Source of the DNA: Sphingomonadaceae bacterium | GTDB taxonomy: Bacteria; Pseudomonadota; Alphaproteobacteria; Sphingomonadales; Sphingomonadaceae | Reading direction: 5' to 3' | Assembly: GCA_009923795.1 (NCBI GenBank) | Contig: RFSU01000005.1 | Span: forward strand, 1-28,311 | Length of the DNA: 28,311 bases | In this document: piece by piece, positions 8,576 to 15,815 of the stretch | How positions within the stretch are numbered: position 1 is the first letter of the stretch | How the letters are laid out: each line of letters opens with the position of its first letter | Notes under the pieces: generated by a model | Told to the model about the DNA's origin: nothing | Databases searched by the model: none | The model's input: the letters and a program-made list of their open reading frames with translations, nothing else | Program-made: the position numbers and the translations under genes

Positions 8576-8971
8576 ATGGCGCAAAACCGCGCAAGACCGA
8601 TCTCGCCGCATCTTTCGATCTGGAAATGGGGCGCACATATGGCGACATCTATTTTCCATCGGGCAACAGGCGATGGCATGGCGATCGTTGGGGCAATGGC
8701 CCTGGTTTGGTGGCTGACCGCCGCTGCATCCGGCAAAGACTCCTATGATTATTTCCTCAGCTGGGCGACGCACTGGACCGGGCAAGTCGTATTGATTGGC
8801 CTTAGCTGGGCTTTTTTCCAGCATATGGCCTCAGGCCTGCGCCACCTCGTGCTGGATATTGGCGCGGGCTATGAACTCACGATCAACCGCTTCTGGGCGC
8901 GCGCGACCTTTGTGTTTGGCGTGGTGATGACGGCGGCCCTTTGGTCGTATCTGCTGTTTGTGAAGGGATAA
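8576..8971 (+). CDS. sdhC: Succinate dehydrogenase cytochrome b556 subunit
   Basis: Membrane anchor of respiratory complex II, holding haem b and part of the quinone site. The 131-residue protein has the family signature RPISPHLSIWKW (7-18) followed by SIFHRATG (25-32), then three hydrophobic helices. His83 in FFQHMASGLRHLVLD is the likely haem ligand. Two in-frame ATGs are 6 nt apart. The second, at 8576, is chosen because AGGGA lies 6 nt upstream of it, whereas that site would abut the first. sdhD follows after 4 nt. Confidence 0.93.
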   Translation: MAQNRARPISPHLSIWKWGAHMATSIFHRATGDGMAIVGAMALVWWLTAAASGKDSYDYFLSWATHWTGQVVLIGLSWAFFQHMASGLRHLVLDIGAGYELTINRFWARATFVFGVVMTAALWSYLLFVKG

Positions 8972-8975
8972 GGCG

Positions 8976-9365
8976 ATGGGGAACGGAACAGGTCTTGGCC
9001 GGGTTCGCGGCCTTGGATCCGCCAAACATGGCGGCGGCCATTGGGTGATTCACCGGATGACGGCCATTGGCACCTTGTTGTTGATGCTGTGGCTGGTGTT
9101 TTCGCTGGTGCGTTTGCCAGCTTATGATTTCGCAACGGTGCGCCTGTGGCTGGAACAGGCCATTGTCGCTGTGCCGATGATGCTGCTTGTCATTTCTGTC
9201 TTCTGGCATTTCCGGATCGGGCTTCAGGTTCTGATCGAAGATTATGTCCATGAAGAAGGACTGAAATTTGCCAGCCTCTTGGGGCTGACCTTCTACACAT
9301 TTGGCATGGGCGCGCTTGCGCTCTTCGCCATTGCTAAAATCGCACTGACGGGGACACCCAACTAA
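8976..9365 (+). CDS. sdhD: Succinate dehydrogenase hydrophobic membrane anchor subunit
   Basis: Second membrane anchor of complex II, 129 residues. A Gly-rich N-terminus is followed by HWVIHRMTAIGTLLL, then three transmembrane helices. The alphaproteobacterial SdhD motif HFRIGLQVLIEDYVHEEG is present, with the His/Asp residues typical of the haem/quinone region. The last base of its stop codon is the first base of the sdhA start codon (TAATG), implying translational coupling. Confidence 0.92.
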   Translation: MGNGTGLGRVRGLGSAKHGGGHWVIHRMTAIGTLLLMLWLVFSLVRLPAYDFATVRLWLEQAIVAVPMMLLVISVFWHFRIGLQVLIEDYVHEEGLKFASLLGLTFYTFGMGALALFAIAKIALTGTPN

Positions 9366-11167
9366 TGTCCGAAGCCTATAAGATCATCGATCACATTTAT
9401 GACGTTGTTGTCGTCGGCGCGGGCGGCTCTGGCCTGCGCGCGACCATGGGCGCTGCGGAAGCTGGCCTGAAAACCGCCTGCGTCACCAAAGTCTTCCCGA
9501 CCCGTTCGCATACGGTAGCGGCACAAGGCGGCATTGCGGCCAGCCTTGGCAATAACTCGCCCGATCACTGGACTTGGCACATGTACGACACCGTTAAGGG
9601 TGCCGACTGGCTGGGCGATCAGGACGCGATTGAATATATGGTCCGCGAAGCCCCGGCTGCTGTTTACGAGCTGGAACATGCGGGCGTTCCGTTCAGCCGC
9701 AATGATGACGGCACAATTTATCAGCGCCCCTTTGGCGGCCACATGCAGAATATGGGCGATGGTCCGCCGGTGCAGCGCACCTGCGCCGCGGCCGACCGCA
9801 CCGGTCACGCCATGCTGCATGCGCTTTATCAACAGTCGCTGAAATATGACGCGGACTTTTACGTCGAATATTTCGCGCTTGATCTGATCATGGAAGATGG
9901 CGCCTGCAGTGGTGTGATTGCGATGTGCATGGAGGATGGCAGCATCCACCGCTTCCGCGCGCAATCGGTTGTGCTGGCAACGGGCGGCTATGGTCGTGCC
10001 TATTTCTCGGCCACATCAGCGCATACTTGCACAGGGGATGGCGGCGGCATGGTCCTGCGCGCAGGCCTGCCATTGCAGGATATGGAATTTGTTCAGTTCC
10101 ACCCCACCGGCATTTATGGCGCGGGCGTGCTCATTACAGAGGGCGCACGCGGCGAGGGCGGCTATCTGACCAATAGCGAAGGCGAACGCTTTATGGAGCG
10201 TTATGCCCCTTCGGCAAAGGATCTCGCCTCACGCGATGTCGTGTCGCGCTCCATGGCGATGGAAATGCGTGAAGGCCGCGGTGTTGGCCCGAATAAGGAT
10301 CACATCTATCTGCATCTCGATCATATCGATCCCAAGGTGCTGGCAGAACGCCTTCCCGGCATTACCGAAAGCGGCAAGATTTTCGCTGGTGTCGATCTGA
10401 CGCGTCAACCGCTGCCCGTTTGCCCAACGGTCCATTATAATATGGGCGGCATTCCGTGTAATTATCACGGGCAGGTCGTGACGAAGAAGGGCAAGGATGA
10501 CGATGCCGTTGTGCCCGGCCTCTATGCCGTTGGTGAGGCCGCTTGCGTCTCGGTCCATGGCGCGAACCGCCTTGGCTCTAACTCCTTGATCGATCTTGTC
10601 GTATTCGGTCGCGCAACCGGCCTTCACCTTAAGGAAACGCTCAAGCCCGGTGCCGCGCAAAAGGCGCTGCCCAAGGATTCGGCTGATCTGGCGCTCGCCC
10701 GTGTGGAGAAGTTCCGCAATGCCAAGGGCGGAACGCCTACGGCGCAGATCCGTTTGGAAATGCAGCGTACAATGCAAAAGCATTGCGCCGTGTTCCGCGA
10801 TACGGCTCTGCTTGCAGAAGGCGTGGATTTGATGCGCACCGTCAATAAGCGGCTGGAAGATGTCGCCGTGACGGACCGTAGCCTCATCTGGAACACGGAT
10901 TTGATCGAGACGCTGGAACTCGACAATCTCATGTCTCAGGCCGTCTGCACGATGGAAAGCGCGAACAACCGCAAGGAATCGCGCGGCGCCCATGCGCATG
11001 AAGATTTCCCTGAGCGCGATGACAAAAACTGGATGAAGCACACCATCACATGGTTCGATGGTTGGGGCGGCACGGGTGGCAAGGTCACGCTCGGCTATCG
11101 CGGCGTGCACACCTATACGCTCACGGATGAGGCGGATTATATCAAGCCCAAGGCCCGCGTTTACTGA
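9365..11167 (+). CDS. sdhA: Succinate dehydrogenase flavoprotein subunit
   Basis: Catalytic flavoprotein of complex II, oxidising succinate to fumarate. The 600-residue length is typical. The N-terminal FAD-binding GAGGSGLRATMGAAEAGL, the covalent-flavin His49 in TRSHTVAAQGGI, the HPTGIYGAGVLITEGARGEGG active-site stretch and the HYNMGGIP and GANRLGSNSLIDLVVFGR blocks are all intact. The C-terminus ends in the usual YIKPKARVY. It is translationally coupled to sdhD. The iron-sulfur subunit gene sdhB, which usually follows, is absent: a strong terminator sits 24 bp downstream and a fumarase gene comes next. Confidence 0.98.
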   Translation: MSEAYKIIDHIYDVVVVGAGGSGLRATMGAAEAGLKTACVTKVFPTRSHTVAAQGGIAASLGNNSPDHWTWHMYDTVKGADWLGDQDAIEYMVREAPAAVYELEHAGVPFSRNDDGTIYQRPFGGHMQNMGDGPPVQRTCAAADRTGHAMLHALYQQSLKYDADFYVEYFALDLIMEDGACSGVIAMCMEDGSIHRFRAQSVVLATGGYGRAYFSATSAHTCTGDGGGMVLRAGLPLQDMEFVQFHPTGIYGAGVLITEGARGEGGYLTNSEGERFMERYAPSAKDLASRDVVSRSMAMEMREGRGVGPNKDHIYLHLDHIDPKVLAERLPGITESGKIFAGVDLTRQPLPVCPTVHYNMGGIPCNYHGQVVTKKGKDDDAVVPGLYAVGEAACVSVHGANRLGSNSLIDLVVFGRATGLHLKETLKPGAAQKALPKDSADLALARVEKFRNAKGGTPTAQIRLEMQRTMQKHCAVFRDTALLAEGVDLMRTVNKRLEDVAVTDRSLIWNTDLIETLELDNLMSQAVCTMESANNRKESRGAHAHEDFPERDDKNWMKHTITWFDGWGGTGGKVTLGYRGVHTYTLTDEADYIKPKARVY

Positions 11168-11190
11168 TCCACAGCCGCAGGGCTGAAACA

Positions 11191-11236
11191 GAGAAAGGCG
11201 ATCCCTGCTTTGGCCGGGGTCGCCTTTCTCTTTTGT
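11191..11236 (+). terminator. Rho-independent terminator of the sdhCDA operon
   Basis: GAGAAAGGCGA (11191-11201) and TCGCCTTTCTC (11220-11230) pair perfectly over 11 bp. The stem can extend inward by CCC/GGG to leave a 10-nt loop. It is followed by TTTTGTG. It lies 24 bp after the sdhA stop codon. Confidence 0.9.
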
Positions 11237-11321
11237 GACAGACAAAGGCTGCCCTGAAGCCATTGTCCGCATCGTTCTGCCTCGCTAAGGCAAGGGCAGT
11301 TCCGGCTAGGGGGATCAGGGT

Positions 11322-12836
11322 ATGACCGTCTCAATTCGCGAAAATGACATTATCGACAGCGTCGCCGACGCCCTTCAATATATCAGCTACTTCCACCCGA
11401 TGGATTATATCCGGGCGCTTGGCGCGGCTTATGAGAAGGAGCAGGGACCAGCGGCGAAAGATGCCATTGCGCAAATCCTGACCAACAGCCGCATGTGCGC
11501 AGAGGGGCATCGCCCAATCTGCCAAGATACCGGCATTGTCACCGTGATCGTCAAATGGGGCCAGCATTGCGTTTTGGACTCATCCCGGTCGCTGCAAGAG
11601 GTGATCGATGAGGGGGTGCGCCGCGCCTATCTTCATCCGGAAAATAAGCTGCGCGCGTCCATTCTCGCTGATCCTGCCTTTACGCGCGTGAATACGAAGG
11701 ACAACACGCCCTCCATTGTGCACCTGGAAATGGTGCCGGGCGACAAGGTGACCTTTGATGTCGCGGCCAAGGGCGGCGGGTCTGAAAATAAGACCAAGTT
11801 CAAAATGATGAACCCCAGCGATTCCATTGTCGATTGGGTGCTGGAAATGGTCCCGCAAATGGGCGCAGGCTGGTGCCCGCCCGGAATGCTGGGCATCGGC
11901 ATTGGTGGAACGGCGGAAAAGGCGATGGCGCTCGCCAAGGAAAGCCTGATGGGCGCCATTGATATGGCAGACCTGAAGGCGCGGGGCCCGCAAAATGATA
12001 TTGAGCGGCTGCGTATTGAGATTTTTGATAAGGTCAACGCGCTGGGCATTGGCGCGCAGGGACTGGGCGGTCTGGCGACGATCCTCGACGTCAAAATCAT
12101 GGATTATCCGACCCATGCGGCGTCTAAGCCCGTGGCGATGATCCCCAATTCCCGCCATGCGCATTTCACGTTAAAGGGGGAAGGGCCAACCTTCCTTGAA
12201 ACCCCCAATTTAGATGATTGGCCAAAGGTGGAATGGGCGCCCGATAGTGCTGCCAAGCGCGTTGATCTCGATAAATTGACGCCAGAGGATGTGCGCGGCT
12301 GGAAGGCGGGCGATCGTCTGCTGCTCAATGGCAAGATGCTCACAGGCCGAGATGCGGCGCATAAGCGGATTGCCGATATGCTGGCCAAGGGAGAGGAATT
12401 GCCCGTCAGCTTTAAGGGGCGGATGATTTATTATGTCGGCCCGGTTGATCCTGTGGGAGAAGAAATCGTCGGCCCAGCTGGCCCGACGACGGCCACGCGC
12501 ATGGATAAGTTTATGGATATGATGCTGGACCAAGGCCTGCTCGGCTGCGTCGGCAAGGCAGAACGCGGCCCGGCTGCAACACAGGCGATTGCCAAGCACA
12601 AATCGGCCTATCTGATGGCAGTTGGCGGGGCTGCTTATCTTGTCGCGCGCGCGATCAAGGGTAGCAAAGTCGTCGGCTTTGCAGATTTGGGCATGGAAGC
12701 CATTTATGAGTTTGAGGTGAAGGACTTCCCCGTGACAGTCGCCGTCGACAGCAGTGGGGAGAATGTCCACACCACTGCTCCGCTCATCTGGCGCAAGAAA
12801 ATCGCTGAGGAAAAGCTGCTCGAGCCGGCTGAATGA
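11322..12836 (+). CDS. fumA: Fumarate hydratase class I ([4Fe-4S] type), third cluster cysteine missing
   Basis: Oxygen-sensitive fumarase of the TCA cycle: an alpha-type domain (about 10-285) fused to a beta-type domain (about 290-495), 504 residues. Motifs seen are GHRPICQDTG with Cys67, AKGGGSENKT, GAGWCPPGMLGIGIGGT with Cys185 and, in the beta part, GPAGPTTATRMDKFMD. Family members hold the cluster with three cysteines; the third normally sits in a motif read as NCAATRHAHF (E. coli FumA: SCSADRN). Here the sequence is IPNSRHAHF (Ser277), so that cysteine and about three residues are gone while the frame is kept. This suggests a 9-nt deletion, real or a sequence error. No other Cys lies nearby. 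It follows the sdh terminator and overlaps the downstream permease gene by ATGA. Confidence 0.92.
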   Translation: MTVSIRENDIIDSVADALQYISYFHPMDYIRALGAAYEKEQGPAAKDAIAQILTNSRMCAEGHRPICQDTGIVTVIVKWGQHCVLDSSRSLQEVIDEGVRRAYLHPENKLRASILADPAFTRVNTKDNTPSIVHLEMVPGDKVTFDVAAKGGGSENKTKFKMMNPSDSIVDWVLEMVPQMGAGWCPPGMLGIGIGGTAEKAMALAKESLMGAIDMADLKARGPQNDIERLRIEIFDKVNALGIGAQGLGGLATILDVKIMDYPTHAASKPVAMIPNSRHAHFTLKGEGPTFLETPNLDDWPKVEWAPDSAAKRVDLDKLTPEDVRGWKAGDRLLLNGKMLTGRDAAHKRIADMLAKGEELPVSFKGRMIYYVGPVDPVGEEIVGPAGPTTATRMDKFMDMMLDQGLLGCVGKAERGPAATQAIAKHKSAYLMAVGGAAYLVARAIKGSKVVGFADLGMEAIYEFEVKDFPVTVAVDSSGENVHTTAPLIWRKKIAEEKLLEPAE

Positions 12837-13816
12837 TCTGGCTTCCGGCCACGCTGCTGGCCGCTTTGTTTCAGGCTTGGCGCACGGCCGTGCAGCAACG
12901 GGTGCGGGCCGAACTCTCGGTGAACGCGGCGGGGCTTGTGCGCTATCTTTATGGTCTGCCCGTCGGGCTGGCGTTGCTTGGGGCGTATCTCACCTGGCGC
13001 AGTGCCGATCTGCCCGCAATCCATCTGCCGTTCCTCGCCTTTTGCGCGGCGGCGGGATTTGCACAGATTATCGGCACGAATCTTCTGTTGATGGCCTTTG
13101 GCTATCGCAATTATGTCGCGGGCACGGCCTTTGCGAAGACAGAGGCGATGCAAGGGGCCTTGCTCGCCTTCCTGCTGCTCGGTGAACTGCTCAGTTGGCT
13201 GACCATCTTTGGAATAGCCGTTGGCGTTGTCGGTGTGATGATCGTTGCAGCCGGTGGGCAGAGGCTGCGCCTTCCCGACATCATACAACCAGCCGCTTTG
13301 TGCGGGCTTGGCGCTGGATTGGGCTTCACCATGACCTCAATCTTTGTCAAATCGGCATCGCTGGAGTTAGCGACGACGGATAAGCTGCTCGCAGCACTTT
13401 TGGCGTTGGTTGCGGTTCAGACTTGGCAGACGTTGATGCAGGGCAGCTATGTCCTCTGGCGAGAGCGAGAGCAATTGCCGCGCGTGATCGCCACCTGGCG
13501 CACATCGGGTCAAGTCGGGCTGCTCGCGGCCTTGGGGTCGGCTTGCTGGTTTACCGGATTTGCGACCGCACCCGTGGCCTTGGTTCGGGCGGTGGGTCAG
13601 GTTGAGGTGATCCTGACCCTTGGCTTTAGCCGATTTTATCTGAAGGAAGCCCGTAAGCCGGGGGAGGCTCTGGGCTTGCTATTGGTCGGGGCAGGGGTTG
13701 TCCTCGCGCTCATTGGCGGGAAAGGCTTGGCCAGCCCAATTTCGTTAATGGTTAAATGCTCTAAACCATCTTTGCTTACCGTCCCGAAACTCATTTGGCT
13801 GAATGCGACATTTTAA
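12833..13816 (+). CDS. DMT-superfamily (EamA-like) permease
   Basis: Polytopic inner-membrane protein of 327 residues with about ten hydrophobic helices in two EamA-like halves, indicating a drug/metabolite-transporter-type permease; the substrate is unknown. Segments such as FAKTEAMQGALLAFLLLGE near residue 100 and ATAPVALVRAVGQVEVILT near 242 match the pattern of repeat-ending helices in this superfamily. The start codon overlaps the fumarase stop (ATGA), so the two are probably co-transcribed and coupled. After the last helix (ALIGGKG) there is an unusual tail of about 27 residues encoded in more AT-rich DNA; many relatives would end near ALIGG. The NucS-like gene follows after 18 bp. Confidence 0.85.
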   Translation: MIWLPATLLAALFQAWRTAVQQRVRAELSVNAAGLVRYLYGLPVGLALLGAYLTWRSADLPAIHLPFLAFCAAAGFAQIIGTNLLLMAFGYRNYVAGTAFAKTEAMQGALLAFLLLGELLSWLTIFGIAVGVVGVMIVAAGGQRLRLPDIIQPAALCGLGAGLGFTMTSIFVKSASLELATTDKLLAALLALVAVQTWQTLMQGSYVLWREREQLPRVIATWRTSGQVGLLAALGSACWFTGFATAPVALVRAVGQVEVILTLGFSRFYLKEARKPGEALGLLLVGAGVVLALIGGKGLASPISLMVKCSKPSLLTVPKLIWLNATF

Positions 13817-13834
13817 GCTGATTTCGGTGATGTC

Positions 13835-14278
13835 ATGTTTGAAGAGCCAATCTGGAAGCGCATTCCTATCCGCACGCGCCTGCTGACTTATGAAAAGGAC
13901 CTGAATCGCCTGCTGCGGGCACAGTTGGATAAGGTGGAACCGGGCCTTGTCGCGATAGATAATGGGCGCGAGCGGGAAGTCCCAAGTGGACGCATCGACA
14001 TTACCGCACGGGACCGCGATGGGAATTTTGTCGTTATTGAGCTCAAGGTCGGGCCATGTCCGACGGGCGCTTTGGAACAAGTGCTCGGCTATTCTGCCGA
14101 TCTTGAAGATGAAACGGGCAGGCTGTGTCGCGCCGTGCTTGTCGCGGCGTCCTTCTCAACGCGGCAGCGCGCCGCTGCAAAGCGGGCGCATGATGTCCAT
14201 CTCGTTACATATCAGGTGGTGCCGATGAAGACATCTGGGCAGGAGCAGCGGCTAAATTCCGATCCGAACAGCGGTTAA
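13835..14278 (+). CDS. NucS/DUF91-like PD-(D/E)XK nuclease domain protein
   Basis: Single-domain protein of 147 residues resembling the C-terminal nuclease domain of NucS/EndoMS and DUF91 proteins. The catalytic pattern is visible: GRID with Asp55, ELK with Glu69 and Lys71, and a QxxxY element at Gln82-Tyr86 (EQVLGY). The N-terminal DNA-binding domain of true NucS is not present; only about 45 residues precede the core. Activity (mismatch, branched-DNA or none) cannot be told from sequence. It lies 18 bp after the DMT permease gene, which suggests co-transcription but no obvious shared function. Its C-terminus (SGQEQRLNSDPNSG) is polar and probably disordered. Confidence 0.75.
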   Translation: MFEEPIWKRIPIRTRLLTYEKDLNRLLRAQLDKVEPGLVAIDNGREREVPSGRIDITARDRDGNFVVIELKVGPCPTGALEQVLGYSADLEDETGRLCRAVLVAASFSTRQRAAAKRAHDVHLVTYQVVPMKTSGQEQRLNSDPNSG

Positions 14279-14312
14279 GGGACGGGGTATATTACCCAAA
14301 AGTATAGGGGCC

Positions 14313-14341
14313 TTGATATTCAGATCGAATCAATCTAATTT
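14313..14341 (+). promoter_or_regulatory. Candidate sigma-70 promoter for ydcH
   Basis: TTGATA (14313-14318) resembles a -35 box. TCTAAT (14334-14339, 15-bp spacer) or TAATTT (14336-14341, 17-bp spacer) could be the -10. The surrounding DNA is the most AT-rich of this intergenic region. If real, the ydcH transcript would have a leader of roughly 155 nt. Confidence 0.35.
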
Positions 14342-14472
14342 AAATCCTGCGGGCCGGGCCCCTCTGGCGGTTGCTAAAAGCAATCGTGATGTCGGACCGC
14401 ATTGGGGATACCCCGGTGCGATGACGATGGGCAGGATACCGCTCTCCATAACATCGCTTTGGGTGCACCCGA

Positions 14473-14493
14473 TTGAGCAACCTGATTGTTCAA
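14473..14493 (+). promoter_or_regulatory. RNA hairpin abutting the ydcH ribosome binding site
   Basis: TTGAGCAA and TTGTTCAA form an 8-bp stem (one G-U pair) with a 5-nt loop CCTGA, ending one base before the TGGAG ribosome site at 14494-14498. The placement suggests an effect on translation or mRNA stability; no function is demonstrated. Confidence 0.4.
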
Positions 14494-14504
14494 TGGAGTG
14501 GCAT

Positions 14505-14687
14505 ATGAAACTGAGCGTTTTTAACTTGTTGGTGAAGCATCAGAAATTGGATGAGGCCTTGCATGCAGAACAGCTGCGCAAGAGCCCGGATGATGTGCGC
14601 ATTCGGCATCTGAAGAAACTCAAGCTCACCATTAAAGATCGTCTTCTTCGGCTTTCTGGAGGCCAGCGCTTGCGCGTGATGGCCTAA
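14505..14687 (+). CDS. YdcH/DUF465-family small protein
   Basis: Sixty-residue, highly charged helical protein of the DUF465 (YdcH) family, whose function is unknown. The family pattern is seen: LLVKHQKLDEALHAEQLRK, then DDVRIRHLKKLKLTIKDRLLRL, that is a helix-turn-helix hairpin ending in the conserved LKxxKLxxKDxxxxL. The ATG at 14505 is chosen over upstream in-frame ATGs (14493 and earlier) because TGGAG lies 6 nt before it and the conserved protein starts here. It is preceded by a structured leader and followed after 7 bp by a strong hairpin, so it is probably a single-gene transcript with some read-through to terC. Confidence 0.8.
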   Translation: MKLSVFNLLVKHQKLDEALHAEQLRKSPDDVRIRHLKKLKLTIKDRLLRLSGGQRLRVMA

Positions 14688-14694
14688 CCAGAAC

Positions 14695-14743
14695 GGCTGG
14701 CGGCGGCACTTCACCCCCTCCCCTCAAATGGCCGCCGCCAGCC
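14695..14743 (+). terminator. Strong hairpin after ydcH with C-rich loop
   Basis: GGCTGGCGGCGGC and GCCGCCGCCAGCC form a perfect 13-bp stem around a 23-nt pyrimidine-rich loop. AACTTTATT follows. It begins 7 bp after the ydcH stop codon and ends 40 bp before terC. The T-run is imperfect, so termination may be partial. Confidence 0.65.
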
Positions 14744-14783
14744 AACTTTATTGAACACCATTGCAGTTAAATAGGGATCGACC

Positions 14784-15764
14784 ATGGAATTTTTAATGAT
14801 GGACTGGCTGGGCACGCCAGTCTGGTTCTGGCTCACCTTTCTGGGCATTGTCGCCGCACTTACGGCCTTTGATCTTGGCGTTCTTCATAAGGAAGACCGA
14901 GAGATGGGGATTGCTGAGAGCCTGAAGCTTTCGGCCTTTTACATTGCGATATCCTTGGCCTTTGGTGCCTGGATCTGGGTCGAAAAGGGCGCAGATTTGG
15001 GCATGAAATATTATACGGGCTTTTTCATCGAAAAGGCGCTGTCGATCGACAATGTCTTTGTCATCAGCCTGATTTTCACCTTCTTCGCCATTCCGCGCAT
15101 CTATCAATATCGTGCGCTTCTATGGGGCATCATCGCTGTCATTGTGCTGCGCGGATTGATGATTGCGGCGGGCGCTGCGCTTGTTCAGGAAGTTTACTGG
15201 GTTCTGTATATCTTCGCGGCTTTCCTGATCGCGACCGGTATCCGAATGATGTGGGCGACGGATCATGAGCCAGATATTTCGAAGAACCCGGTTGTGCGGT
15301 GGATTTCATCGCACATGCGCGTGACCAAGGAGCTTCACGGACAGAAGTTTTTTGTGAAGGTCGAAGATGAGAAATCTGGCAAACTGGTGCGGGCGGCAAC
15401 GCCTTTGTTCCTGGCGCTCGTTGTCATTAACTTGGCGGATCTGGTGTTCGCGGTCGACAGCGTGCCGGCGATCTTTGCGATCACGACCGATACGTTCATC
15501 GTCTACACGTCGAACATCATGGCGATTTTGGGCTTGCGAGCGCTCTATTTTGCGCTGGCTGCCATGGTGCACCGTTTCCACTATCTCAAATATGCGCTGG
15601 CGCTGGTGCTGGTCTTCATCGGGTCGAAGATTTTTGTCTCCGACTTCTTGATGGATGGCGCGAAGTTCCCGCCGGTGTTGAGCTTGGTTGTCACCTTTGC
15701 CCTGATCCTGGGCGGCATCTTATGGTCGCTTTGGAAAACGCGCGTGGCGGTCCCCGCGCGTTAA
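14784..15764 (+). CDS. terC: TerC/Alx-family integral membrane protein
   Basis: Inner-membrane protein of the TerC family, whose characterised members (Alx, MeeF/MeeY) handle manganese; tellurium resistance is the historical label. The 326 residues contain about nine transmembrane helices. The two signature acidic motifs within membrane segments are EKALSIDNVFVISLI (Asp89, Asn90) and ADLVFAVDSVPAIFAI (Asp220, Asp226). A cytoplasmic or periplasmic loop of about 45 residues lies between about 160 and 205. AGGGAT precedes the ATG. No yybP-ykoY manganese riboswitch, which often controls this family, is visible in the leader. It ends against a bidirectional terminator facing the M20 gene. Confidence 0.9.
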   Translation: MEFLMMDWLGTPVWFWLTFLGIVAALTAFDLGVLHKEDREMGIAESLKLSAFYIAISLAFGAWIWVEKGADLGMKYYTGFFIEKALSIDNVFVISLIFTFFAIPRIYQYRALLWGIIAVIVLRGLMIAAGAALVQEVYWVLYIFAAFLIATGIRMMWATDHEPDISKNPVVRWISSHMRVTKELHGQKFFVKVEDEKSGKLVRAATPLFLALVVINLADLVFAVDSVPAIFAITTDTFIVYTSNIMAILGLRALYFALAAMVHRFHYLKYALALVLVFIGSKIFVSDFLMDGAKFPPVLSLVVTFALILGGILWSLWKTRVAVPAR

Positions 15765-15769
15765 AAACC

Positions 15770-15803
15770 GACGCCCCCTCCAATGTGCCCCGGAGGGGGC
15801 GTC
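15770..15803. terminator. Bidirectional terminator between terC and the M20 gene
   Basis: GACGCCCCCTCC and GGAGGGGGCGTC form a perfect 12-bp stem with a 10-nt loop, between convergent genes. On the minus strand it is followed by GGTTTTTAA, a good terminator for the M20 gene. On the plus strand ACCTTTGACGCTTTAG follows, so termination of terC is probably weaker. Confidence 0.9.
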
Positions 15804-15815
15804 ACCTTTGACGCT

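Larger units (their letters stand above)
14279..14504 (+). other. Structured non-coding stretch before ydcH
   Basis: 226 bp with no convincing gene. An open frame runs through it in frame with ydcH, but nothing in it looks conserved. It holds a small stem GGGTA/TACCC (14285-14297), a 7-bp arm pair AGGGGCC/GGCCCCT (14306-14312 with 14357-14363), a perfect 10-bp palindrome GGGTGCACCC (14461-14470) and a hairpin touching the ydcH ribosome site (14473-14493). No tRNA, and no yybP-ykoY or other riboswitch core, is recognisable. Confidence 0.5.

Noticed and set aside
10229..11272. 347-residue open frame on the minus strand
   Set aside because: Fully antisense to the well-conserved sdhA; a shadow of its codon bias.
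14690..14783. Possible yybP-ykoY manganese riboswitch before terC
   Set aside because: TerC/Alx genes often carry it, but I could not find the conserved core elements here or in the leader further upstream.
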